From CAYYJS01 sp964472315 (GTDB lineage: Bacteria; Verrucomicrobiota; Kiritimatiellia; UBA8416), in the NCBI GenBank assembly GCA_964472315.1, contig CAYYJS010000018.1, forward strand, positions 1 to 62,309: DNA of 62,309 nt, given 5' to 3'. Positions 1 through 8,313 of this stretch are shown one piece after another; position 1 is the first letter of the stretch, and each line of letters starts with the position of its first letter. The position numbers were made by a program, and so were the translations under genes. The notes below the pieces were generated by a model. That model made no database searches, had not been told where the DNA came from, and saw only the letters and a list, made by a program, of their open reading frames with translations.

Positions 1-237
1 TTTCTCGTGGCCAGACGCCATTCCGATCTCCTTTTCGACCCCGATACCGATACCGCCCCCGACCCCGATTTTATCCGCTTCCTTTGTCTTTCTCTTTCCT
101 GCCAACAAGTTATTGGATGGTTTTCTGTACTTTTCCGGATTATGAGTCGTATGTCAATGGGTTAATGCCTGGTTTCCGCAAATTTTCTTTCTTGCGTTCC
201 TTACGATCCGGGGATAGTTTCAGGAGCATCGTACATC

Positions 238-1668
238 ATGAAGAAGATCGCACCTATCCTGAATGAGGCTTTTTTGCTTCGTATGCGCGAGCGGAACGTT
301 CCGCCGGATCAGCGGGGGGATTTTCTCAAGTGGCTGCGTTTCTATTTGGATTTCTGCGTTAAATACAACCACGCTCCGCGCGATCCGGATAGTCTGGCTC
401 CCTTTTTGCGGAAGTTGACGCAAAAGAGACAGCCGCCCGCTTTGCAGCAGCAGGCCGCCGACAGCGTCTCGTTGTATTATGAGGTGATCAGGGACTGGAA
501 GACGGAGGGGCCGTCGGTCGTGCGGGAAGCGGCGGGCTCGGAGACGTATCTCCGCGGTGCGCAGCAGAACCACGCGGACGGGGCGGAACCTGGCCCTCCT
601 GGTGGCATGCCTGGTCCGGTCAGGACGGAACCCGGCCCTTCCGCAACGGATGTCGTCGTTGAAGCGCCGTCCGCCTGGGATGCGTGTTACCGGAATCTGA
701 AAGAGGAAATCCGGCTCCGGCAGTACTCGCCGCGTACGTTGCAGACATATTCGGGATGGACCAGGCAGTTCGAACTGTTTCTCAAGCATAAGCCCCCGTC
801 GGAAATCACGAGCGAGGACGCAAAACGCTTTCTTTCGCATCTGGCGACGGACAAACAGGTGGCCGCTTCGACCCAGAATCAGGCGTTCAATGCGCTGTTG
901 TTTCTTTTTCGCCATATTCTGAAGGCGGATTACAACCTCTACGATACGGTCACGAGGGCCAGGAAAACGACGCACATTCCGGTCGTGCTTTCGCGGAAGG
1001 AAGTGGACCAGGTCGTGCGCAAGCTTTCCCATCCCTATAATCTGGCCGTGCAACTGCTCTATGGCTGCGGGTTGCGGCTGTTCGAGTGCCTGAATCTGCG
1101 GGTGCAGTGCCTGAACTTCGACGAGGCGATCCTGACGGTGCACGACGGCAAGGGCAAGAAGGACCGTACGGTGCCGCTGCCACGATCGCTGCTGCCTGCG
1201 CTAAGGGACCATTTCAAGAAGGTGGAAAACCTTTATGCACTGGATTTGAAGGCGGCGTATGATGGCGTGTTCATGCCGGGGGCGCTGGACCGGAAGTGGA
1301 AATCGGCGGCGAAAGATTTCGGTTGGCAGTGGTTCTTCCCGGCGCGGACGCTGACGCTGATTCCGGAGAAGGGCGAACGACGCCGGTGGCATATGCACGA
1401 GAGCGAACTGCAGAAGGCCCTGCGCCGGGCGGTGCGCGGCGCGAAGATCGCCAAACGTGTGACCTGCCACACGTTCCGCCACAGCTTCGCCAGTCACCTG
1501 CTGCGCGCGAATTACGATATCCGCAGTATCCAGCAGCTCCTGGGGCACAGCGATTTGCGTACGACGATGATTTACACGCATACGGTGGAAAGTCGCACGT
1601 TGAAGGAACTGACCAGTCCGCTGGATTTCCTTCCGGATCAGATCAAGATGACGGAGCAGGGCCGCTGA
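238..1668 (+). CDS. intI: Integron integrase (IntI-type tyrosine recombinase)
   Basis: Site-specific tyrosine recombinase of 476 residues. The catalytic set is visible: R280 in GCGLRLFE, K305, H411 and R414 in HTFRHSF, H437 in LLGHSDLR and nucleophile Y446. The segment KDFGWQWFFPART (359-371) between the catalytic boxes is the extra helix patch that separates IntI integrases from XerC/D and phage integrases. About 140 extra N-terminal residues form a second SAM-like helical DNA-binding domain ahead of the usual core-binding domain (145-240). CAGGAG lies 11 bases before the ATG, with a TTGCGT/TAGTTT-like promoter near 192-220. No attI or attC site could be recognised on either side, so any cassette array would lie left of the window. 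A convergent hairpin separates it from the copper cluster. Confidence 0.9.
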   Translation: MKKIAPILNEAFLLRMRERNVPPDQRGDFLKWLRFYLDFCVKYNHAPRDPDSLAPFLRKLTQKRQPPALQQQAADSVSLYYEVIRDWKTEGPSVVREAAGSETYLRGAQQNHADGAEPGPPGGMPGPVRTEPGPSATDVVVEAPSAWDACYRNLKEEIRLRQYSPRTLQTYSGWTRQFELFLKHKPPSEITSEDAKRFLSHLATDKQVAASTQNQAFNALLFLFRHILKADYNLYDTVTRARKTTHIPVVLSRKEVDQVVRKLSHPYNLAVQLLYGCGLRLFECLNLRVQCLNFDEAILTVHDGKGKKDRTVPLPRSLLPALRDHFKKVENLYALDLKAAYDGVFMPGALDRKWKSAAKDFGWQWFFPARTLTLIPEKGERRRWHMHESELQKALRRAVRGAKIAKRVTCHTFRHSFASHLLRANYDIRSIQQLLGHSDLRTTMIYTHTVESRTLKELTSPLDFLPDQIKMTEQGR

Positions 1669-1803
1669 GCTTTCTTCGCGCCTGCTCCGGCACACTCCGC
1701 CTGCCGCCCGTTCGTTGTCCCGATGGCGCTTCCGGGTATGTGGGGGGATTCTTCATTGAACGGAAAGCGGGGGCCATGCTCAAACCGCCGAGGTCGAAGA
1801 GCC

Positions 1804-1940
1804 GACGAAGTGTGCGACGAAGAGAGCGACGAAGTGTGCGACGAAGAGAGCGACGAAGTGTGCGACGAAGTGTGCGACGAAGCGTAGACGACAAAGTGCG
1901 CGATGAAGTGTGCGACGAAGCGTGCGACGAAGCGTAGACG
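1804..1940. repeat. 12-bp tandem repeat array (gacgaagtgtgc type)
   Basis: About eleven head-to-tail copies of a 12-bp unit, alternating between gacgaagtgtgc and gacgaagagagc and decaying at the right end (gacaaagtgcgc, gatgaagtgtgc, gacgaagcgtgc). The unit length is a multiple of three, so all frames stay open and give repetitive translations. Its position just downstream of intI is notable, but there is no known functional link. Confidence 0.85.
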
Positions 1941-2010
1941 ATGCCCAGGAACTTGGCTTGAGCCGTGCCGGAGAAACGGCCATTACCTTCCACCGTATTC
2001 AGAACGATCA

Positions 2011-2094
2011 GATTAAGGCGAACGATCAGGGCGAACGATTAGGGGAGAATCTCGTTGTTTCCCTAATCTTTCGCCCTAATCATTTGCCCTAATC
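2011..2094. terminator. Long imperfect inverted repeat, probable bidirectional terminator
   Basis: Two 34-bp arms (2011-2044 and 2061-2094) pair at about 29 of 34 positions around a 16-base loop. Each arm is built from repeated gcgaacgat(t/c)aggg-like units. It lies between the convergent ends of intI and the C25 peptidase gene, where a two-way terminator would be expected. The unit structure also suggests a mobile intergenic repeat. Confidence 0.6.
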
Positions 2095-2256
2095 TCTCCA
2101 TCATCGAGAGGTCTCGTATCCAGGCCGCGTCCATCCCCAAGTCGGATTCGTCAACAGATAGCCCCCCCATAAACCCGGAAGCGCCCGCCATTTCAAGGGC
2201 ATAGCGACCTGTGGCATGGGGTCGCGTTCCGGCAAGCAGGATGGCGACGGCATAGG

Positions 2257-5016
2257 CTAGGGCGCGGCGAGGGTGACGCCGATGCGATAGAAGCGGGCCG
2301 TTCCGTTGGTGGCGGTATCGATGTACGTGTTGCGCGGCGGGTCCGCCACAAGGCCGTTTTCCACCGGCAGGAAGTTCGTCGCCCGGTGGTCGGCCCGATA
2401 CACCGAGTACAGGCGGTTGGAGACGCTTGGCCAGCCGACACGCCAGTGGACGCCCGTAGGAGCAAGGTCGATCGCGAGCACGGACATCGTGTCGGTCGGA
2501 CAGGTTCCGGCGACTTGCTCCCGCCATGCCGCCGCGCCATCCGCGTCGGTATCGCTCCCGTCCGCCTGCTCGAAATCGTTCGTCCAACCGTACGCCGCCA
2601 GCCACCATTCCGGCGTGCCGCGCGATGTCACGTTGGCGGCGAACCGCGCCGTCAGTTCCCGCGGCCGATCCATGGAAACCGTGATGTGGGCCTGCGATTC
2701 GACACCCGTCGGCACATCCCCCTCCCAACGGACGAAACGGTAGTAGGCCGACGGCTCGGCGCGGACCGCGATGCCATCGGCGCCGGCATGGTGCCAGCCG
2801 TTGCTCGCCGTCACGACGCCCTGCGCCGGCGTCGGCGACGTCGCCGACAGCCAGTACTGCGTGCTCCAGTTCCAGGCGAGCCCCGAGTTGGTGGCGATGA
2901 CGAACGCGACCGCGGCGCCGTCGCCGTTCGCCGGAACACTCCCCCACCCCGTCCACCCGTCGCAGACAAACCGTTCGCCGGCCCCGCCCGGCACGGTCGT
3001 GTCGGCGACGGCGCCGGTCACGACCGATCCATACGTGTAGGCGTGCACGCCAACCGCGGGCGACACGTCGCCGCACGCGGACGATACGGCCAGGGTCACG
3101 TCCCCGGCATCGAGTAGAAACGGCGCGTGCGGGTCGCCGAAGAGGGTGATCTCATAATGGCACCAGCGATACGTCATCACCCCGTCGGACTCCACCTGGC
3201 CGAGCAGGCGCTCGCGCGAGTCCTGGTTGGCGGCGCCCAGTTGAACCTGTCGCCGGCCGAGCAGGTTGTCGAAGAAGACACTCTGATACTCGCCGCTGTA
3301 TCGGGTTGCGTCATCGGCATCGAACCAGCCATCGCGCGAGTTGAAAATGCCGGCGAAGGCCGCGTGAGGCCCGCGCTTGACGAATTCCTCGCCGATGCTG
3401 TCGGACAGGATCGCGCCATTATCGAAGGCGCCGGCGGCGCAACTGACGCTGTACACGAGGAAGTGGTCGCGGTTGGTCACCGCGTCCAGGTCGTCGGTGA
3501 TCATCCGCATCGCTTCGTCCGACATGCCGTGGCCGGCATAGACGACGAGGGCCGGCGCGCGATTGAGCTCGCGTATCGCGTCCGGCCACTGCCATTGCGA
3601 GGCCGTGTACGGCCGATCGTCGAGCCGGCTCACCGCATGCTCACCCAACAGCGGCAGGAGCTCGTCCAGCATGTCGCCGCCCTGCGCGGCACCCCCGAGG
3701 TAAGTGGCCGCCAGCAGAACGGCGCCGGTGGCCGTGGCCGCATTCGTTTCGCGACGCACCGTCTTCTCGACAAACCAGTCGGCCTCGGCGACCGTATCCA
3801 CCGGCGCGCGGCCGACGTACACCTCGGCCAGCAAATCGACGTCGCCGCCGTTGTCGCCGTCATCGGCTTCGCCCCAACGATCGCTCGCGCCGTTGGCGTT
3901 CCACGAGCCGTCGAGGCAGGCGTAGTACTGATCGGTCGGCACATCCCAGGACTCGAGGTCTGGGACGCCCGGCATGGGCACGTAGGCCGTGCGGCACGGC
4001 ACAGTGGCGATGTCGCCACCGAGAAGCACGTAGCGCACCCCCAGGTTGGTGTAGGCGTGACGGATGCAGCCGCGCACCCGCTCGGCGAGGTCGCGCCCCG
4101 GCCAGTCGGCGGCGATGGTCTCCATGGTCTGCGTGTACACACCGAGTCCGTATTGGGCCTTGCGGTCCAGCAACAGCCCGAAGGACGGCAGCAGCGCCGC
4201 GGTCGTAATGAGCAGGTAGCCCTCAGTAGGGTCCGAGCCGGCCGGGCGCACCTCCTCTCCAGGCGCCGTCGCGGGCGCGTCGAGCAGTTCCGGGTTGTCG
4301 ACGAACGCGGCCACGCGCGCGGCGGTCGCACGGTCGCGCCGCGGCGCCGTGACCGCAAGAGTCGCCTCGTCCCGGCGGCCCGCGGCGGCCGCGATGGCGA
4401 CGCGCAGACGCAGGTGCGGCGTGAAAGACAGGCGTCCGGACGCCGGGCGGTATTGCACCGGAAACAGGCGCACGAGGGCCACGGCGTGTCCCGACAGGTG
4501 CTGCACGGACAGGAATTCCGCCCGCGCCGCCGGGTAGGGCGCATCGGAGTCGTAGATGGCCGGGTCCGGCGGGTCCGCGGGCCGCGCGTCGCCGGCGGTC
4601 CGCGACGATACGGGCGTCCGCCCGCGGGCCACGCGCCATGTGCCGTCCAGCGCGTGTGCCTCGCCATCGGCGATCACGACGAGCGCCTCGGCCCGCGTGC
4701 CCGGCGGCAGCAATACCCGGGCGGTTCGATACGGCAGCGCCGGCTCGCCGATGCGATTCAGCGCAACGCAGTCGCGGACCGCGACATGCGTCAGGCCGGC
4801 GCGTTCGACAAGCACGGGCGCGGCGAACGCGTACGCGATCGCGATGGCGTCGTCAGCCGCCCCGGCGCCGTGCATCGCCGACGCCCCCGCCGTCAGCAAC
4901 GCCGCGACGGCCCGCGCCACCGCGCGGCATCGGAAGCCTCTCCGCCCCGCGGGAACGCCCGCCGCCGATCTGTGTTCCGTTTTCGTGCGCGGCATCCTCT
5001 CCCCCGCCGCCGTCAT
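2257..5016 (-). CDS. C25 (gingipain-type) cysteine peptidase, secreted
   Basis: Predicted exported caspase-fold protease of 919 residues. An Arg-rich N-terminus is followed by a hydrophobic signal segment ending near GASAMHGAGA. The catalytic dyad is visible: His496 in LVVYAGHGMSDE and Cys526 in VYSVSCAAGAF, the C25 arrangement. After the catalytic domain come beta-rich modules, including an InlB-like repeat region. The C-terminal tail (YGWTNDF, DTDADG, AGTCPTD, NRLYSVYR) is of a type seen on many secreted PVC proteins. The ATG at 5016 overlaps the cusA stop as ATGA, giving translational coupling. ATG 4995 behind GGGGGAGAGG is an alternative. As the last gene of the copper cluster, it may process the exported MCOs or the pump; that is inference. 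Confidence 0.82.
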   Translation of the reverse strand: MTAAGERMPRTKTEHRSAAGVPAGRRGFRCRAVARAVAALLTAGASAMHGAGAADDAIAIAYAFAAPVLVERAGLTHVAVRDCVALNRIGEPALPYRTARVLLPPGTRAEALVVIADGEAHALDGTWRVARGRTPVSSRTAGDARPADPPDPAIYDSDAPYPAARAEFLSVQHLSGHAVALVRLFPVQYRPASGRLSFTPHLRLRVAIAAAAGRRDEATLAVTAPRRDRATAARVAAFVDNPELLDAPATAPGEEVRPAGSDPTEGYLLITTAALLPSFGLLLDRKAQYGLGVYTQTMETIAADWPGRDLAERVRGCIRHAYTNLGVRYVLLGGDIATVPCRTAYVPMPGVPDLESWDVPTDQYYACLDGSWNANGASDRWGEADDGDNGGDVDLLAEVYVGRAPVDTVAEADWFVEKTVRRETNAATATGAVLLAATYLGGAAQGGDMLDELLPLLGEHAVSRLDDRPYTASQWQWPDAIRELNRAPALVVYAGHGMSDEAMRMITDDLDAVTNRDHFLVYSVSCAAGAFDNGAILSDSIGEEFVKRGPHAAFAGIFNSRDGWFDADDATRYSGEYQSVFFDNLLGRRQVQLGAANQDSRERLLGQVESDGVMTYRWCHYEITLFGDPHAPFLLDAGDVTLAVSSACGDVSPAVGVHAYTYGSVVTGAVADTTVPGGAGERFVCDGWTGWGSVPANGDGAAVAFVIATNSGLAWNWSTQYWLSATSPTPAQGVVTASNGWHHAGADGIAVRAEPSAYYRFVRWEGDVPTGVESQAHITVSMDRPRELTARFAANVTSRGTPEWWLAAYGWTNDFEQADGSDTDADGAAAWREQVAGTCPTDTMSVLAIDLAPTGVHWRVGWPSVSNRLYSVYRADHRATNFLPVENGLVADPPRNTYIDTATNGTARFYRIGVTLAAP

Positions 5017-8000
5017 TCCCCCGCACCCGACCCGGCCGGACGGGGATTGAGCTCCGGCAGGTCGCGTTCGCGCAGCCAGGCGAAGAGCACGGGGGTCACG
5101 ATCAGGATCAACAGCAGGCTGCTGATCATGCCGCCGACCACGGGCGCGGCCAGGGGCCGCATGATCTCCGAGCCCGTGCCGGTGCTCCACATGATCGGCA
5201 ACAACGCGAACAGCGTGGTGGCCACGGTCATCACCTTCGGCCGCAGGCGCAGCGTGGCGCCTTCCTTGACGGCGTCAATCAGGTCCGCATGGTTGAAGGC
5301 GGCGCCCCGTTCGGCCCGCTTCTTGTCGAGCGCTTCGCGCAGGTAGACCACCATGACGATGCCGGTTTCGATGGCCGTGCTGAACAGGGCGATGTAGCCC
5401 ACCCAGACGGCGACGCTGAAGTTGTACCCCAGCATGAACTGCAAAAAGATGCCGCCGCTGAACGCGAACGGGATGGCCAGAATCAGGTGCGCGGCCTCCT
5501 TCGTGGAGCGGTAGACCATGAACAGGAGCATGAAGCTGACCACGAGCACGGCCGGGACGACGACGCGCAGCGTGCGCTGCGCGCGGAGCTGGTTCTCGTA
5601 CTGCCCGCTCCATTCGGATGTCATGCCCTGATCCAGCGTGATGTCGCGCGCGATGCGGGCCTGGGCTTCCTTCATGAAGCCGCCGAGATCGCGGCCCTGC
5701 ACGTTGGTCTGCACGTAGGTGCGCAGCCGCCCGTTCTCGCTGGCGATCTCGCTCGGGCCGCTGACGCGCTCGATGGTGGCGAGCTGGCCGAGCGGGATCG
5801 CCTTCCCGGCCGGCGTGAAGACGAGAATGTCGCCCAGGCTGGCGAGGTCGTCGCGCTCCCCGCGCTCGTATCGCACCTGGATCGGAAAGCGCTCCCGCCC
5901 TTCGATCGTGGTGGTCACGTTCTTGCCGCCCAGGCCGGCCTCGACCACGTCCAGCACGGTGCGCGCGTTCATGCCGTAGCGGGCCATCGCGCGACGGTCG
6001 ACCTGGATATGGATGTAGGGCTTGCCCTGGACGCGCGACGTCGCCACACCCGCCGCGCCGGGCACGTCGCGAAGCACGCGCTCGATCTCGAAGGCCTTGG
6101 CCTGTAGGGCGTCCAGGTCGTCGCCGAAGAGTTTCAGGCCCACCTGCGCGCGGATGCCGGTACTGAGCATCAGGATACGCCCTTCGATCGGCCGCAGAAA
6201 ACCGGGCACGTAACCCGGCGCCCGACTCAGTTTTGCGGTCAGATCTCCGATCAGCTTCTCCATGGTCATGCCCGGCCGCCACATGGCTTTGGGCTTGAGT
6301 TCGATCACAGTTTCGATCATCTCGACCGGCGCGGGGTCGGTGGCGGTCTCGGAACGGCCGAGCTTCCCGGCCGCCGACTGCACCTCGGGCACCTGTTTGA
6401 GCACCGTATCCTGCCAGGCGATCAACCGTTTGATCTCGGTCAGCGACGTGCTCGGCAGCAGAACGGGCATGAACAGCAGAGAACCTTCATCCATCGGCGG
6501 CATGAACTCGCTGCCCATGCCGCGTATGACGCGCGCGGTCCGTTCCCAGTTGCGGGCCTCGGCGAAGCGTACGATCGGCCGCGGCAACCCGAAGGCCAGG
6601 ATGCCGGACGCCGCCATCAGTACGGCGACCAGTCCGAGCACCCACGCGCGATGGGTCAGGGCCCAGTCCAACACGGGCGCGTAGAGGCGGTGCAGGCGCT
6701 TCATGGTCCAGTTGTCGTCCTCGGCCCGGAACGGCCCGCGCACGAGCAGCGAGCAGAGCACCGGCACGACGGTCACGGCCAGCACGGTTCCGCCAACGAT
6801 GGCGAACGCCCGCGTGAAGGCCAGCGGCCGGAACAACTTGCCTTCCTCCCCAACCAGCGCGAAGACGGGGAAGAACGCCAGGATCGTGATCATCTGCGCA
6901 AAGAAGATCGGCCGTCCCACCTGTTTCGCCGCCGCGATGGTAACCGCCCACGTCTCGGCCGCGGACAGGCGTCCGCCTTTTTCCTTCTCGCGCCGCTCGC
7001 CGTGCCGGATGACGTTCTCGGTGATCACGATGCCGGCGTCGACCAGTTCGCCGATGGCGATCGCCACGCCGGTCAGCGACATGATGTTGGAGGTGATGCC
7101 GAACAGGTGCATGAGGATGAACGAGATCAGGATCGCCGCGGGCAGCGGCAGCGAGACGATGACGATGCTGCGGAAGTGCCACAGGAAGATGACGTGCGCC
7201 AGCGCCACGAGCACGACTTCCTGCACGAGGGCGTCCCTCAGGGTGGCGATCGTGCGCAGGATGAAGGGACTGCGGTCGTAGAACGGTTCGATGCTGACGC
7301 CCGGCGGCAGGCTCGGCGCGATGGCCGCGATCCGCTGCTTGACGCGCCGGATCACGTCCAGCGCGCTCTCGCCGCTGCGCATCACGACAACGCCGCCGAC
7401 GACTTCGCGTCCGTCGACGTCCAGCGCGCCGCGCCGGAATTCGCCGCCAATCTGGATCGTCGCCACGTCGCGCAGATACACCGGCGTGCCCCCGCTCTGT
7501 TTGAGGACCACGTCTTCCAGGTCCTTGACCGATTCGATCAGCCCGAGACCGCGCACGACGAACTCCTGGCCGCTTTCCTCGATCACCTTGCCGCCGACGT
7601 TGACGTTGCTTTGCTCCACGGCGGCCAGCACCTCCTGCAGCGAGACTTGCAGCGTCCGCATCCGGGTCGGCGAGACCTCGACCTGATATTGACGCACGAA
7701 CCCGCCGACGCTGCCCACGTCGGCCACGCCCGGCACGGCATTGAGCTGGTACCGGACGAACCAGTCCTGCACCGCCCGCAACTTCGCCAGGTCATAGCCG
7801 CCACCGGGCGCCTTGTCGGGGTCGACCTTCAAGTAGTACTGGTAGACCCAGCCGAGTCCCGTGGCATCCGGGCCCAGTTTGGGCACGACCCCGTCGGGCA
7901 CCTTGTCGCCAAGATAGCTCAACCGCTCGAGCACGCGGGTACGGGCGAAGTAGTTGTCGATGCCGTCTTCGAAGATCACCGTCATGAACGTGAAGCCGAA

Positions 8001-8261
8001 CATCGACGTGGCGCGCACCGTCCGGACACCGGCCAGCCCCTGAAGATTGACCGACAGCGGATACGTCACCTGATCCTCGACCTCGCGCGGACTGCGCCCC
8101 GGCCATTCGGCAAAGACGATGACCTGGTTCTCGCTGAGATCGGGAATGGCATCCACGGGCGTACGGTAAAGCGCCAACACACCCCAGCCGAGCACGAGCG
8201 CCGTGCCGACGAGCACGAGGAACCGGTTGCGCAGGGACCATTCGATCAGACGGTTAATCAT
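5013..8261 (-). CDS. cusA: CusA/CzcA-family RND heavy-metal efflux pump, Cu(I)/Ag(I) type
   Basis: Inner-membrane proton-driven RND pump of 1,082 residues, the normal family length. The N-terminus (NRFLVLVG, TPVDAIPDLSENQV) and the TM4 proton-relay aspartate in GELVDAGIVITEN (about D408) are typical. The three methionines that bind Cu(I)/Ag(I) in E. coli CusA have counterparts here: M598 in EGSLLFMP, M648 in PVEMIE and M698 in RILMLSTG. This favours copper or silver over the Zn/Co/Cd specificity of CzcA. cusB lies 52 bp upstream and the C25 peptidase gene overlaps its stop. No outer-membrane factor (CusC/TolC type) is encoded nearby, so the pump must borrow one. Confidence 0.93.
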   Translation of the reverse strand: MINRLIEWSLRNRFLVLVGTALVLGWGVLALYRTPVDAIPDLSENQVIVFAEWPGRSPREVEDQVTYPLSVNLQGLAGVRTVRATSMFGFTFMTVIFEDGIDNYFARTRVLERLSYLGDKVPDGVVPKLGPDATGLGWVYQYYLKVDPDKAPGGGYDLAKLRAVQDWFVRYQLNAVPGVADVGSVGGFVRQYQVEVSPTRMRTLQVSLQEVLAAVEQSNVNVGGKVIEESGQEFVVRGLGLIESVKDLEDVVLKQSGGTPVYLRDVATIQIGGEFRRGALDVDGREVVGGVVVMRSGESALDVIRRVKQRIAAIAPSLPPGVSIEPFYDRSPFILRTIATLRDALVQEVVLVALAHVIFLWHFRSIVIVSLPLPAAILISFILMHLFGITSNIMSLTGVAIAIGELVDAGIVITENVIRHGERREKEKGGRLSAAETWAVTIAAAKQVGRPIFFAQMITILAFFPVFALVGEEGKLFRPLAFTRAFAIVGGTVLAVTVVPVLCSLLVRGPFRAEDDNWTMKRLHRLYAPVLDWALTHRAWVLGLVAVLMAASGILAFGLPRPIVRFAEARNWERTARVIRGMGSEFMPPMDEGSLLFMPVLLPSTSLTEIKRLIAWQDTVLKQVPEVQSAAGKLGRSETATDPAPVEMIETVIELKPKAMWRPGMTMEKLIGDLTAKLSRAPGYVPGFLRPIEGRILMLSTGIRAQVGLKLFGDDLDALQAKAFEIERVLRDVPGAAGVATSRVQGKPYIHIQVDRRAMARYGMNARTVLDVVEAGLGGKNVTTTIEGRERFPIQVRYERGERDDLASLGDILVFTPAGKAIPLGQLATIERVSGPSEIASENGRLRTYVQTNVQGRDLGGFMKEAQARIARDITLDQGMTSEWSGQYENQLRAQRTLRVVVPAVLVVSFMLLFMVYRSTKEAAHLILAIPFAFSGGIFLQFMLGYNFSVAVWVGYIALFSTAIETGIVMVVYLREALDKKRAERGAAFNHADLIDAVKEGATLRLRPKVMTVATTLFALLPIMWSTGTGSEIMRPLAAPVVGGMISSLLLILIVTPVLFAWLRERDLPELNPRPAGSGAGE

Positions 8262-8313
8262 GGCGTTACGGACGGCGGGGGGGCGTCATCGCGGCCTTTT
8301 CGGTCATACGGTC

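Larger units (their letters stand above)
1669..2256. other. Intergenic region between intI and the copper cluster
   Basis: No gene could be supported here. The 588 bp hold a 12-bp tandem array (1804-1940) and a long imperfect inverted repeat (2011-2094), between the convergent ends of intI and the C25 peptidase gene. Open frames run through the array on both strands, but they only encode Arg/Ser/Val/Asp-rich repeats and look spurious. Confidence 0.6.

Noticed and set aside
1296..1937. Frame running from inside intI through the 12-bp repeat
   Set aside because: The intI frame has all catalytic residues; the other frame is Arg-rich and exists only because the repeat unit is a multiple of three.
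2063..2256. Minus-strand frame past the C25 stop (ends with a DLSMMERLGQMIRAKD-like tail)
   Set aside because: It is another frame than the peptidase and runs into the hairpin repeat. The tail is encoded by the repeat itself; no start or family was found.
1..2256. attI or attC sites around the integron integrase
   Set aside because: I looked for GTTRRRY/RYYYAAC pairs with a cassette-like spacing on both sides and found no convincing site. The left side is cut by the window edge.
3127..5346. Long plus-strand open frame of 739 codons opposite the C25 peptidase and cusA
   Set aside because: It is the complement of strong genes in GC-rich DNA. The translation is Arg/Val/Gly-rich with no domain, and it covers two genes with clear families.
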